Source of the DNA: Alkalibacillus haloalkaliphilus C5
Lineage (GTDB): Bacteria; Bacillota; Bacilli; Bacillales; Alkalibacillaceae
DNA length: 38,928 nt
NCBI RefSeq assembly: GCF_000269905.1
Contig: NZ_AKIF01000006.1
Coordinates: 1 to 38,928, forward strand
Direction: 5' to 3'
Each line of letters starts with the position of its first letter. The first letter of the stretch is position 1. The notes beneath the pieces were generated by a model, which saw only the letters and a list, made by a program, of their open reading frames with translations, was not told the origin of the DNA and did not search any database. Positions 27,275 through 34,151 of this stretch are shown here, piece after piece. A program made the translations under genes and the position numbers.

Positions 27275-28405
27275 TTATCTTACTGCACAACGGTTTGGTC
27301 CAATTTCCATTTCACGTTGTTCTTCTTCATCTGGTGTTTCTTTACCCATATTAGTGAAACGGATTTTTTCGTGTGAATTTGGTTGAGGTGGTAAGTTTTC
27401 TGTTACCATCTTACGGAATTCATTTTCGTCTTCAACTTGTAGACCATCGTTTTCCTTAAACAGTACCCCTAACTTCTCTTGTACAGAACCGTCGTCATTT
27501 AACTCTTCTTTAAATGAGAAGTGTGCAGGTAATACGATTAATTCATCTGATAGTTCTTTGTAACGTTCATATAACGTCGTACGTAGATCGCCTACCCAAT
27601 CCTCTGCTTTACCTGCTAAATCAGGACGGCCAATGGATTGAACGAATAATATATCACCTGACATTAAATACTTCTCATCAACGATAAATGACGTTGAACC
27701 GATTGTGTGTCCTGGAGAATATAATGCTTGCACATCAATTTTAGATGATCCCACTTGAATTTCATTGCCATCTTCAATCGGCTCATAATCGAATTGAACT
27801 TCTTCAGCATCTTTAGGTGGTAAATAATAAGTTGCACCTGTTTTCTCAGCAATTGTGCGGCCACCAGAAATATGGTCTGCGTGTAAGTGAGTATCTAATG
27901 CATACTTAATTTTTGCACCTTTTTCTTCAGCAAAATTTATAAACGTATCCGCCATACGTGTCGCATCAATTACAGCTGCTTCACCATCTGAAACAACCAT
28001 ATATGATAGGCAACCTTTACCTAGGCGCACGAACTGGTATAGTTCACCGTTTCCTTCAAGGTCTCCAATTTTAACTGGCTCTAAATGTTCACTCCAAGCT
28101 TTCATTCCACCTGTTACTGAATAAATATTATCAAAACCTGCATCAACTAATTGTTCAGCAACAAACTGTGATGAGCCACCTTTTGCACAAATAACAGCAA
28201 CATCTTGATCTTCAGGAATTTGATCTTGAATTGGTTCGATCCCATCCATTAAATCAAAGTAAGGTTTGTTTAAATGTTCAAAGCTGTCACTTTCTACTTT
28301 CCAATCTTCAAACGCGTCTTCATTACGTACATCTAGTAAAAACAAGTTATCTTGGTTTACTACTTTTTTTGCTAATTGGTCTACTGTTAACTCTTTAAAG
28401 CTCAT
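27275..28405 (-). CDS. Rhodanese-MBL fusion, probable persulfide dioxygenase
   Basis: Two-domain sulfur enzyme. An N-terminal rhodanese domain (about 1-110) has Cys73 in VICAKGGSS as sulfur acceptor. An ETHE1-like metallo-beta-lactamase domain (about 118-340) has the metal motif THLHADH (His173, His175, Asp177, His178), [10 protein letters not shown] and [18 protein letters not shown]1-type enzymes oxidise glutathione- or thiol-persulfide to sulfite. In staphylococcal CstB the MBL domain comes first and the rhodanese last, so the order here is reversed. The conserved tail ends NRCAVR with one Cys. AGGAGG precedes the ATG. The TusA-rhodanese gene is 24 bases upstream, and the strong terminator follows. 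Confidence 0.88.
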   Translation of the reverse strand: MSFKELTVDQLAKKVVNQDNLFLLDVRNEDAFEDWKVESDSFEHLNKPYFDLMDGIEPIQDQIPEDQDVAVICAKGGSSQFVAEQLVDAGFDNIYSVTGGMKAWSEHLEPVKIGDLEGNGELYQFVRLGKGCLSYMVVSDGEAAVIDATRMADTFINFAEEKGAKIKYALDTHLHADHISGGRTIAEKTGATYYLPPKDAEEVQFDYEPIEDGNEIQVGSSKIDVQALYSPGHTIGSTSFIVDEKYLMSGDILFVQSIGRPDLAGKAEDWVGDLRTTLYERYKELSDELIVLPAHFSFKEELNDDGSVQEKLGVLFKENDGLQVEDENEFRKMVTENLPPQPNSHEKIRFTNMGKETPDEEEQREMEIGPNRCAVR

Positions 28406-28429
28406 AAATGATACCTCCTATAGTATTAC

Positions 28430-28999
28430 TTAAGCTTTTTCTACGTCTCCGTCCCATTCACTCATACCTGGAACTACATTCGTTACATTTTTATAGCCTT
28501 TTTCAGAAAGTTTTTGAGCGGCTAAGTCACTTCTATTTCCTGTGCGACAAACGACAAATATGTCATCATCTTCACTTAGTTCATTAGCTCGATCGTCTAA
28601 TTCACCTAAAGGAATTGATTTTGCACCTGGAATATGACCAAATGCATACTCTGCTGATTCTCGAACATCTACAATAGTGGTATTGCCACTTGCCATTTTT
28701 TCTTTAAGTTCATCGTTATTTACGATGTGTTCAAACGATGTTTCACCTTTAGCCTCTTCATCGCTTGCTTTACGAATATAATGCTTAAGTGTGTCACCGT
28801 CTTCTGTAAAGCCTAAATACTGATGACCAGTGCTCTCAGCCCAAGCCTTCATATCTGCTTTAGTACCTGGATCTGTCGCTTCAATTAACAACACTTTCCC
28901 AGAATCGATATTTTTCATTTCTTTTTTCGTCTTTATAATCGGCATCGGACAAGCCATACCTTTTGCATCTAAACTGTGATCGGATTTAATTTCCTCCAT
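28430..28999 (-). CDS. TusA-rhodanese fusion sulfurtransferase
   Basis: Fusion of a TusA-like sulfur carrier (about 1-77, CPMP motif with Cys17) and a rhodanese domain (about 88-189, active loop CRTGNRS with Cys151). It resembles YrkF of B. subtilis and CstA of staphylococci, which pass sulfane sulfur between their cysteines. The longest frame starts at TTG 29014, but GGAGGG inside it precedes the ATG at 28999, giving 189 residues. Seventeen bases separate it from the upstream rhodanese gene. It would relay sulfur from the small rhodanese or DsrE protein to the MBL dioxygenase; that order is inferred. Confidence 0.92.
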   Translation of the reverse strand: MEEIKSDHSLDAKGMACPMPIIKTKKEMKNIDSGKVLLIEATDPGTKADMKAWAESTGHQYLGFTEDGDTLKHYIRKASDEEAKGETSFEHIVNNDELKEKMASGNTTIVDVRESAEYAFGHIPGAKSIPLGELDDRANELSEDDDIFVVCRTGNRSDLAAQKLSEKGYKNVTNVVPGMSEWDGDVEKA

Positions 29000-29016
29000 G
29001 CGAAATCCCTCCAAAT

Positions 29017-29316
29017 TTATTTTTCAACAGGACCTTCCCAGTCCAACATTCCACCGGCCATGTTTGTTACATCATAGCCACGTTCTTCTAAATATTGCGT
29101 TGCTTTACCACTACGACCACCCGAACGGCAAATCATAATGTAGTCTTCATTCTTCTCTAACTCATTTTCACGAAATTCGATTAAACCTAAAGGAATATGC
29201 TTTGCACCTGGAATGATACCTTGTGCAATCTCATCTGCTTCTCTTACATCAATTAAGTTAAGTTTTTCACCGTTTTCTAAACGTTCTTGTACTTCTTTAG
29301 CTGTAACTTCCTTCAT
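29017..29316 (-). CDS. Single-domain rhodanese
   Basis: A 99-residue rhodanese with the CH2A region LIDVREADEIAQGIIPGAKHIP and the six-residue active loop CRSGGRS with catalytic Cys63, the shape typical of sulfane-sulfur transferases. It lacks a signal peptide and so is cytoplasmic. It lies between dsrE and the TusA-rhodanese gene. An 11-base hairpin (29354-29387) sits in the gap before it and may shape mRNA stability. It is the third protein in this cluster with a rhodanese-like fold, which suggests ordered sulfur relay. Confidence 0.93.
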   Translation of the reverse strand: MKEVTAKEVQERLENGEKLNLIDVREADEIAQGIIPGAKHIPLGLIEFRENELEKNEDYIMICRSGGRSGKATQYLEERGYDVTNMAGGMLDWEGPVEK

Positions 29317-29353
29317 GGTATACCCTCACTTTATAAGTTGATTTTTATGGATC

Positions 29354-29387
29354 ATAGGTGGCAACTTTATATAAAATTGCCGCCTAT
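29354..29387 (-). other. Intercistronic hairpin dsrE/rhodanese
   Basis: ATAGGTGGCAA (29354-29364) pairs with TTGCCGCCTAT (29377-29387), with one T-G pair on the plus strand (a C-A mismatch in the transcript). There is no T-run, so it is more likely an mRNA processing or stability element than a terminator. Confidence 0.4.
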
Positions 29388-29395
29388 CTTACTAA

Positions 29396-29875
29396 TTAGA
29401 TAAATAAATTAATTGCTCCATCTTCACCTTCAGCGATATAAGCTGCTACACCACCATACTCAATATCATCTAACAGTTCCTCTTCTTTTAATCCTAAAAG
29501 ATCCATCGTCATCGTACATGCTAGTAGTGTAATCTCTTGTTCTTGAGCCATTGAAATTAAGTCATCTAACGGCATTGCATTGTGCTTCTTCATAACATTT
29601 TTAATCATTTTAGGGCCCATACCTGCATACTGCATCTTTGATAATGGTAAGTTTTCAGCACCTTTTGGCATCATTTTGCCGAACATTTTTTCCATGAATG
29701 TTTTGCTAGGACGTAGCTTTTCGTCTTTTCTTAAGGCATTTAGTCCCCAAAACGTATGGAAAATTGTTACTTTATGATCATAGGCTGCCGCACCATTAGC
29801 AATAATATAAGCAGCCATCGCTCGATCATAATCTCCACTGAATAAGATAATATTTGTTTTCTTTTGTTCTGACAT
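29396..29875 (-). CDS. DsrE/DsrF-like sulfur-carrier protein
   Basis: DsrE-family protein of 159 residues, similar to B. subtilis YrkE. It has the family start NIILFSGDYDRAMAAYIIANGA and a conserved Cys120 in LLACTMTMDLLG, the position that carries persulfide in DsrE2-type proteins. A Met/Lys-rich middle (FGKMMPKGAENLPLSKMQYAGMG) is typical of the group. AGGAGG precedes the ATG. A CstR-type palindrome lies in the 54-base gap after tusA. It probably accepts sulfur from, or hands it to, the neighbouring TusA and rhodanese proteins. Confidence 0.9.
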   Translation of the reverse strand: MSEQKKTNIILFSGDYDRAMAAYIIANGAAAYDHKVTIFHTFWGLNALRKDEKLRPSKTFMEKMFGKMMPKGAENLPLSKMQYAGMGPKMIKNVMKKHNAMPLDDLISMAQEQEITLLACTMTMDLLGLKEEELLDDIEYGGVAAYIAEGEDGAINLFI

Positions 29876-29894
29876 CTCAAATTCCTCCTCATTC

Positions 29895-29912
29895 TATACC
29901 CCTAAAGGTATA
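29895..29912. promoter_or_regulatory. CstR-type operator 1, upstream of dsrE
   Basis: TATACC-CCTAAA-GGTATA, six-base perfect arms with a six-base spacer. The same palindrome recurs at three other places near cstR. No convincing -35/-10 pair surrounds this copy, and it is only six bases from the dsrE ribosome binding site, so it could act as a roadblock. Confidence 0.6.
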
Positions 29913-29929
29913 TAGTTCATTAAAAAAAC

Positions 29930-30157
29930 TTAGCCTTTTTGAACGTAAAACGTATATACGCCGTCTTCTTCTTTTGTCTCTAATAGTTCATGACCTGATG
30001 ATTTCGTCCATGCTGTTAGATCACTTTTGGCTCCTGCGTCTGTTGCGACAACCTCTAATACATCACCAGAGTTTACTTCTTCAATTGCTTTTTTCGTTCT
30101 TACGATTGGCATTGGGCATGCTAAACCTTTTGCGTCTAATGTTTTTGTAATATTCAT
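29930..30157 (-). CDS. TusA-like sulfur carrier protein
   Basis: A 75-residue TusA/SirA family protein with the CPMP motif (Cys14 in GLACPMPIVRTKKAI). It is the same length as YrkI of B. subtilis. TusA proteins carry sulfane sulfur as a cysteine persulfide. GAGGAGG precedes the ATG. It has its own promoter with an operator downstream of cstR and is followed by dsrE. The TusA domain in the downstream fusion protein is a close paralogue. Confidence 0.94.
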   Translation of the reverse strand: MNITKTLDAKGLACPMPIVRTKKAIEEVNSGDVLEVVATDAGAKSDLTAWTKSSGHELLETKEEDGVYTFYVQKG

Positions 30158-30185
30158 TGTTATTCCTCCTCATTTCCTTTTAAAA

Positions 30186-30227
30186 ATACCCTATAGGTAT
30201 ATTATATTATAAAATAAATTGTGTCAA
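30186..30227 (-). promoter_or_regulatory. tusA promoter with CstR-type operator 2
   Basis: On the minus strand a perfect TTGACA (30227-30222), 17 bases, then TAATAT (30204-30199); a TATAAT with a 15-base spacer overlaps it. The palindrome ATACC-CTATA-GGTAT (30186-30200) overlaps the end of the -10 and the start site, so a bound repressor would block initiation. This copy has a five-base spacer, the others six. Confidence 0.65.
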
Positions 30228-30247
30228 CCCTTTAACCTTTTAAAGCT

Positions 30248-30508
30248 TTAACGGCTTTTAACTAATAAGTTGACAGCTTCTTTTACTCGATCGTCTGTAT
30301 TTTCACCATTCTCTTCAGCTTCTCTTACACACTCAATTAAATTTTCACTAACAACGACACCAATCGTTCTGTCAATTGCCGTACGACTGGCTGATAGTTG
30401 TGTAATAACTTCTTTACAATCTTCGCCTTCTTCCATCATTCGTAGTACTCCACGTAATTGTCCTTCAAGACGTTTAATTCTATTTTTAACTTTTGCATCG
30501 TATTCCAT
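30248..30508 (-). CDS. cstR: CstR-type persulfide-sensing repressor (CsoR family)
   Basis: Small all-helical repressor of the CsoR/RcnR family. Starting at the ATG at 30508, eight bases after AAAGGGGG (the ATG two codons earlier is too close), it is 86 residues, the length of staphylococcal CstR. The two reactive cysteines fall at Cys31 and Cys60, as in CstR. The residue four before Cys60 is Asn56, not the His that CsoR uses to bind copper. That pattern points to sensing of reactive sulfur species by disulfide or polysulfide formation rather than copper. It is the first gene of the sulfur cluster and has an operator inside its own promoter, so it is autoregulated. Confidence 0.92.
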   Translation of the reverse strand: MEYDAKVKNRIKRLEGQLRGVLRMMEEGEDCKEVITQLSASRTAIDRTIGVVVSENLIECVREAEENGENTDDRVKEAVNLLVKSR

Positions 30509-30565
30509 TTTCATAACCCCCTTTGTCGGTACGCCAGAAAAGTTGTTTTATTAACTTATACGGTA

Positions 30566-30594
30566 AGTATATACCCCTATAGGTATTTTGTCAA
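30566..30594 (-). promoter_or_regulatory. cstR promoter with CstR-type operator 3 in the spacer
   Basis: Perfect TTGACA (30594-30589), exactly 17 bases, TATACT (30571-30566). The palindrome ATACC-CCTATA-GGTAT (30571-30586) fills the spacer between the two promoter boxes, a classic repressor position. Confidence 0.8.
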
Positions 30595-30642
30595 GCATGT
30601 ATTTGAAACTTTTTTAAACCGGGAAATTATCCTTCTACATTA

Positions 30643-30670
30643 CTTATACCCTAATAGGTATAAAAGTAAA
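30643..30670 (-). promoter_or_regulatory. Distal promoter-like site with CstR-type operator 4
   Basis: TTTACT (30670-30665), 16 bases, TATAAG (30648-30643). The palindrome TATACC-CTAATA-GGTATA (30645-30662) again fills the spacer. It lies about 130 bases upstream of cstR, before no open frame of its own, so it may be a second cstR promoter or a distal binding site. Confidence 0.5.
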
Positions 30671-30675
30671 CAAAG

Positions 30676-30702
30676 AAAAAACTGGCACCCTTTAGGTACC
30701 AG
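30676..30702 (-). terminator. Terminator of the CotY/CotZ gene
   Basis: CTGGCACC (30682-30689) pairs with GGTACCAG (30695-30702), with one G-T pair, followed on the minus strand by six T. It separates the coat gene from the sulfur cluster. Confidence 0.8.
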
Positions 30703-30715
30703 CTTTCGTTAAATA

Positions 30716-31249
30716 TTAGTATTCTTTTGCTGCGTTAGCAACGTTTAAATCAGAAACTGGAAGAGCTCTTACTGGCTCTAAGCAAGAAATTGCGACAAAG
30801 TCACAAAGGTCAACTTTAATACAAATACCAGTTCTTTGTAAGCCTGTTACACCATCGAAAAGATCGCATAAGCTTTTCTTCTTCTTATGGCATTGACCAC
30901 TTGAGTTAACAGGTAGTAACAATTCTAAGTCAGCACAACAGTCTTTATGAATTTTACTTACTCGGAAAATTGGTGATTCAAAGCAGAAGAAGTTTGTTGT
31001 ATTGTTTACAACATCTTGTAATACCCCGCTACCTACGAACGGTTTACAATCCCCTTTACAATATAGAATAAATGGAATTGTGTCATTTCCAGTCGTTACA
31101 GTTGGAGATACTAAATTTTGAATAGACTGTTTACAGCTAACATCACAATCAGGTGTTACAACCTCATCCTGTGCTGCAGCAATATTTCTTACTGTCTTAC
31201 AAACACATTTACTATTCTTACAATCGAAATCTTTGCAATCATCCCACAT
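30716..31249 (-). CDS. Spore coat protein, CotY/CotZ (ExsY-like) family
   Basis: Cysteine-rich coat or exosporium structural protein that self-assembles into a crust layer on the spore. The 177-residue protein has the family N-terminus with CVCKTVRNIAAAQDEV and about 15 Cys, with a conserved core PFILYCKGDCKPFVGSG and a C-terminal half rich in Cys and Val. It is somewhat longer than B. subtilis CotY (162) and CotZ (148). AAAGGAG precedes the ATG. A sigma-K-type promoter upstream fits late mother-cell expression. It stands alone between the dgk promoter and a terminator. Assignment to CotY rather than CotZ is not possible. Confidence 0.9.
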   Translation of the reverse strand: MWDDCKDFDCKNSKCVCKTVRNIAAAQDEVVTPDCDVSCKQSIQNLVSPTVTTGNDTIPFILYCKGDCKPFVGSGVLQDVVNNTTNFFCFESPIFRVSKIHKDCCADLELLLPVNSSGQCHKKKKSLCDLFDGVTGLQRTGICIKVDLCDFVAISCLEPVRALPVSDLNVANAAKEY

Positions 31250-31280
31250 ACTTATTCACTCCTTTGTTGTATCGTTATTA

Positions 31281-31307
31281 TAGATTATGTGGGACATCAA
31301 AAAGTGT
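31281..31307 (-). promoter_or_regulatory. Sigma-K-type promoter of the coat gene
   Basis: CATAATCTA (31289-31281), matching CATANNNTA, with AC (31307-31306) 16 bases upstream on the minus strand. This is the consensus for late mother-cell sigma-K promoters and fits a coat gene. Confidence 0.65.
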
Positions 31308-31376
31308 ATAGGTGAGTGGTAACATTTAGAGAATATTTTTCAAAAGTAAATTTATGTCCAATTATGTCTAAAAATT

Positions 31377-31385
31377 TGGTATGAT
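31377..31385 (+). promoter_or_regulatory. Extended -10 promoter of dgk-dck
   Basis: TGGTATGAT, a TGn-extended -10 with one mismatch to TATAAT. A transcript starting near 31392 would exclude the longest possible dgk start at 31381, because that codon lies inside the -10. Confidence 0.5.
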
Positions 31386-31425
31386 GGAGGGCAGTAATAT
31401 GTATGTTTCGAATGGAGGAATGAAC

Positions 31426-32073
31426 GTGAATTCTGAAAATGTGCCATTCATTGCTGTTGAAGGGCCTATAGGTGTAGGTAAGACATCTTTGTCTAAAAAG
31501 ATCGCGACACACTTTTATTTTCATCTTCTAAAAGAAATTGTGGAAGAAAACCCGTTCTTAGGTAAGTTTTATGACAACATTGAAGAGTGGAGTTTTCAAA
31601 CAGAAATGTTTTTCTTATGTAACCGTTATAAACAGCTAGAGGATATAGAGAAGCATTATTTAAATAATGGCAAACCTGTTGTTTCAGACTATCATATTAT
31701 GAAAAACATGATTTTCGCTAAACGAACGTTACAAAATCAACAATATGATAAATACGAACAAATTTTTAATATTTTAACGCAAGATATGCCAAAGCCTAAT
31801 GTAATGATTTACATCCATGCTAGTCTTGATACATTACTTGAGCGTATTGAAAGGCGTGGTCGAGAAGTTGAACAAAACATTCAATCTTCTTATTTACAAC
31901 AGCTTTCACAAGATTACGATGTCTTTATGGACCATTTTGAGGCGGAGAATCCTGGTATTCCAGTCATTCGATTAAATGGTGATCAATTAGATTTCATCGA
32001 ACATCAATCTGATTTAGACTACATCTTATCAATTGTAAAACAACACATCCAAAAAGGAGAAGTATTAACATGA
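31426..32073 (+). CDS. dgk: Deoxyguanosine kinase
   Basis: Deoxynucleoside kinase of the dNK family (YaaG), which salvages purine deoxynucleosides with dGuo as main substrate in Bacillus. The P-loop GPIGVGKT is at residues 13-20, followed by KEIVEENPFLGKFYDN, the DYH form of the DRS motif (VVSDYHI), and ERIERRGREVE. The longest frame starts at 31381, but TGGAGGA precedes a GTG at 31426 that gives 215 residues beginning MNSENVPFIAVEG, like the B. subtilis 207-residue enzyme. Its stop overlaps the dck ATG in ATGA, so the two are coupled. The plus-strand orientation matches yaaH. Confidence 0.94.
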   Translation: MNSENVPFIAVEGPIGVGKTSLSKKIATHFYFHLLKEIVEENPFLGKFYDNIEEWSFQTEMFFLCNRYKQLEDIEKHYLNNGKPVVSDYHIMKNMIFAKRTLQNQQYDKYEQIFNILTQDMPKPNVMIYIHASLDTLLERIERRGREVEQNIQSSYLQQLSQDYDVFMDHFEAENPGIPVIRLNGDQLDFIEHQSDLDYILSIVKQHIQKGEVLT

Positions 32074-32741
32074 TCCAAACGAATTCTTATGGCATTCCAA
32101 ACAATGCTGTCATTACAATAGCAGGTACAGTCGGTGTCGGGAAATCAACTATGACGAATGCGCTTGCCAATGCTTTAAACTTTAGAACATCTTTTGAAAA
32201 AGTAGAAAACAATCCATATTTAGATAAGTTTTATTCTGACTTTGAGCGTTGGAGTTTTCATTTACAAATTTACTTTTTAGCAGAACGTTTTAAAGAACAG
32301 AAAAGAATCTTCGAATACGGCGGTGGGTTTATACAAGACCGTTCTATCTATGAAGATACAGGCATTTTTGCTAAGATGCATTATGATAAAGGTACAATGA
32401 CTCCAACGGATTATGATACTTACAAGAACTTATTTGATTCAATGGTAATGACACCTTATTTTCCACACCCAGACTTACTCATATACCTAGAGGGGTCTTT
32501 TGAAGATGTGTTAAATCGATTAAAGAACCGCGGTCGTCAAATGGAACAAGATACGCCAATTGAATATTGGAAAGAGATGTATGACCGTTACGAAAACTGG
32601 ATTAATAATTTTAATACATGTCCTGTTATGCGCATTAACATTAACGACTATGACTTAATGAATCCAAATACATCAGTTGAACCAATCTTAGAACGTATTG
32701 GTGAACATATACAAACGTCAAGAAAGTTCATTAAAGCATAA
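32070..32741 (+). CDS. dck: Deoxyadenosine/deoxycytidine kinase
   Basis: Partner salvage kinase (YaaF) for dAdo and dCyd. The P-loop GTVGVGKST is near residue 19, then EKVENNPYLDKFY, the DRS motif (FIQDRSIYED) and the LID arginines in RLKNRGRQME. The 223 residues agree with the family. AAGGAG precedes the ATG. It is 4 bases overlapped with dgk. The pair supplies dNMPs from breakdown of DNA, complementing Tmk at 10.3 kb. Confidence 0.95.
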   Translation: MIQTNSYGIPNNAVITIAGTVGVGKSTMTNALANALNFRTSFEKVENNPYLDKFYSDFERWSFHLQIYFLAERFKEQKRIFEYGGGFIQDRSIYEDTGIFAKMHYDKGTMTPTDYDTYKNLFDSMVMTPYFPHPDLLIYLEGSFEDVLNRLKNRGRQMEQDTPIEYWKEMYDRYENWINNFNTCPVMRININDYDLMNPNTSVEPILERIGEHIQTSRKFIKA

Positions 32742-32743
32742 AA

Positions 32744-32778
32744 AAACTTCCAGCTAAAATTAGCTGGAAGTCTTTTTA
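32744..32778. terminator. Bidirectional terminator between dck and the bactofilin gene
   Basis: Eleven-base arms ACTTCCAGCTA (32746-32756) and TAGCTGGAAGT (32761-32771) with a four-base loop. A T-run follows on the plus strand (five T after one C) and seven T follow on the minus strand, so it serves both convergent genes. Confidence 0.92.
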
Positions 32779-32786
32779 TATATTTT

Positions 32787-33194
32787 TTAAGACACTTGTT
32801 CTTCACTTTGTGAGTCTTGTTTAGCTTTAGAATTTGATTTCTTTGAATCATTAACAATCATATTACTATGGCCTGTGAAAGTTCCACCTTCATCAATTAC
32901 TAAAACCCCCATCGCAATATCACCATTAATAACGCCTGTAGCTTCAATCCTTAACGTACTTGATGCACGGACATTACCATCAATTTGACCTGCTACGGTT
33001 AAATTTCGCCCTGTTACATCTGCTTCAATTTTACCTTCTGCACCAATGACAACATCACCATCACAAGTGATTTTCCCTTTAAATTCGCCGTCAATACGAA
33101 TGCTAGCTTGTGAGGTTAAATCCCCATGAAACTTAGTAGCTGAACCAATGACTGTATCAACATTACTCACTTGCTTTTCATGTTTTGAAAACAT
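32787..33194 (-). CDS. Bactofilin (polymer-forming cytoskeletal protein)
   Basis: Bactofilin family (DUF583): a right-handed beta-helix that polymerises without nucleotides and scaffolds cell-shape or cell-wall enzymes. The central part (about 13-113) shows regular Gly/Val/Ile repeats (KFHGDLTSQ, RIDGEFKGKI, VVIGAEGKIEADVTG, LTVAGQIDGNVRAS), flanked by short disordered charged tails. It is 135 residues. AAGGTGG precedes the ATG. It follows the M23 peptidase gene by 16 bases; the same pairing of bactofilin with an M23 LytM-like peptidase is known in many bacteria and suggests spatial control of the hydrolase. Confidence 0.93.
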   Translation of the reverse strand: MFSKHEKQVSNVDTVIGSATKFHGDLTSQASIRIDGEFKGKITCDGDVVIGAEGKIEADVTGRNLTVAGQIDGNVRASSTLRIEATGVINGDIAMGVLVIDEGGTFTGHSNMIVNDSKKSNSKAKQDSQSEEQVS

Positions 33195-33210
33195 TGAATA
33201 AGACCACCTT

Positions 33211-34038
33211 TTAATTATTTAACACACGCTGTAAAAAAGTCATATATGGATAAGGGTCTGTCGTATCCCCATTTCGAATAATTTCATAATGTAAATGGAC
33301 ACCAGTACTTCTACCTGTTGACCCCATTAATCCGATTAAATCACCTTGTTGAACTGCATCTCCAACCTCAACATTTAATTGACCTAAATGAGCATATCTC
33401 GTTTCATATGAGTTAGGGTGGTCAATGATGACAGATAAACCATAACCGCCATCACGTCCTGCCAATGATACAACGCCGTCTGCAGTTGCATAGATCTCTG
33501 TTCCCCAGCTATCTGCTAAATCAATACCACTGTGGTAGGCTGTTGAAGATGTAAATGGATCAGATCGATAACCGTATTCCGATGTCACTCTCTCAGTATC
33601 TGCAGGCCAATAAATTGGCACTGTCTCTAAGTCTTCTTTCACTTCATTTAATTGTTCAATAGAACTTTCATATCGTTCAATCAATGTTGGAGCTGCTTCT
33701 TTAAGAGAAGTTAGTTCAATCCCTCTTTCATGCTCCTGTTCGTCAGTTTGATCACTATTATTTATGACTAGTTCTATTCCACCTTGAGGTCCTTCTTCTT
33801 CAAATGAAGGGATTTCAGTTGGTTCAAGTGTCGTAATCATATCCGATAGCTGTTCTTCTAATTGCTCTAGCTCATGAAGGTGATGTTCGATTTCAGAGCG
33901 ATCATCTTCAAATGCTATTATTTGTTCTTCTTGTTCAGCTAACGTATTCTTCACTTGGCTTACTGTCTCTTTTAGATTTGCATTTTCTGAAGATAATTGA
34001 TTTAAAATAGTTAACGAAATGATTAAGCTTAATGACAC
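33211..34038 (-). CDS. M23 (LytM-type) peptidase, frameshifted near its N-terminus
   Basis: Putative peptidoglycan endopeptidase. After a hydrophobic start there is a long coiled coil (about 15-75), an acidic linker and a C-terminal M23 domain (about 150-270) with zinc ligands in AYHSGIDLADSWG and GVHLHYE and the surrounding YGYRSDPFT. The open frame begins at GTG 34038, inside a membrane helix, but it is open without a start from 34059. A second frame upstream (34151-34053) gives the missing first 32 residues, offset by one base. The gene therefore looks split by a one-base deletion or a sequencing error. The domain itself is intact. It is paired with the bactofilin gene downstream. Confidence 0.85.
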   Translation of the reverse strand: MSLSLIISLTILNQLSSENANLKETVSQVKNTLAEQEEQIIAFEDDRSEIEHHLHELEQLEEQLSDMITTLEPTEIPSFEEEGPQGGIELVINNSDQTDEQEHERGIELTSLKEAAPTLIERYESSIEQLNEVKEDLETVPIYWPADTERVTSEYGYRSDPFTSSTAYHSGIDLADSWGTEIYATADGVVSLAGRDGGYGLSVIIDHPNSYETRYAHLGQLNVEVGDAVQQGDLIGLMGSTGRSTGVHLHYEIIRNGDTTDPYPYMTFLQRVLNN

Positions 34039-34052
34039 AAAAACGACACTAG

Positions 34053-34151
34053 CTAATAGCTATACCCTATTAACTTGTTAACATTAACATACTTAACGTC
34101 TCGACCAGCATCAGACATAATTAAAATACGCCATTTATTACGCAGTTTCAT
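34053..34151 (-). pseudogene. N-terminal fragment of the M23 peptidase gene
   Basis: Reads MKLRNKWRILIMSDAGRDVK... for 32 codons, then meets TAG. It is followed, one base out of frame, by a continuous membrane-helix-coding run (LLASVVFVSLSLIISL) that leads into the M23 frame. The N-terminal pattern of basic start, short MSDAG-like strand and then a membrane helix is typical of this peptidase group. Restoring one base in the run AGC-TA, as AGCCTA, would join the frames as ...GYS-LLASVVF. The RBS AAAGGTAGG lies inside a hairpin of nine-base arms at 34152-34171. Confidence 0.7.

Noticed and set aside
31297-31524. Minus-strand open frame of 75 codons upstream of the coat gene
   Set aside because: It overlaps the start of dgk and the sigma-K promoter region, with no ribosome binding site and no recognisable family.
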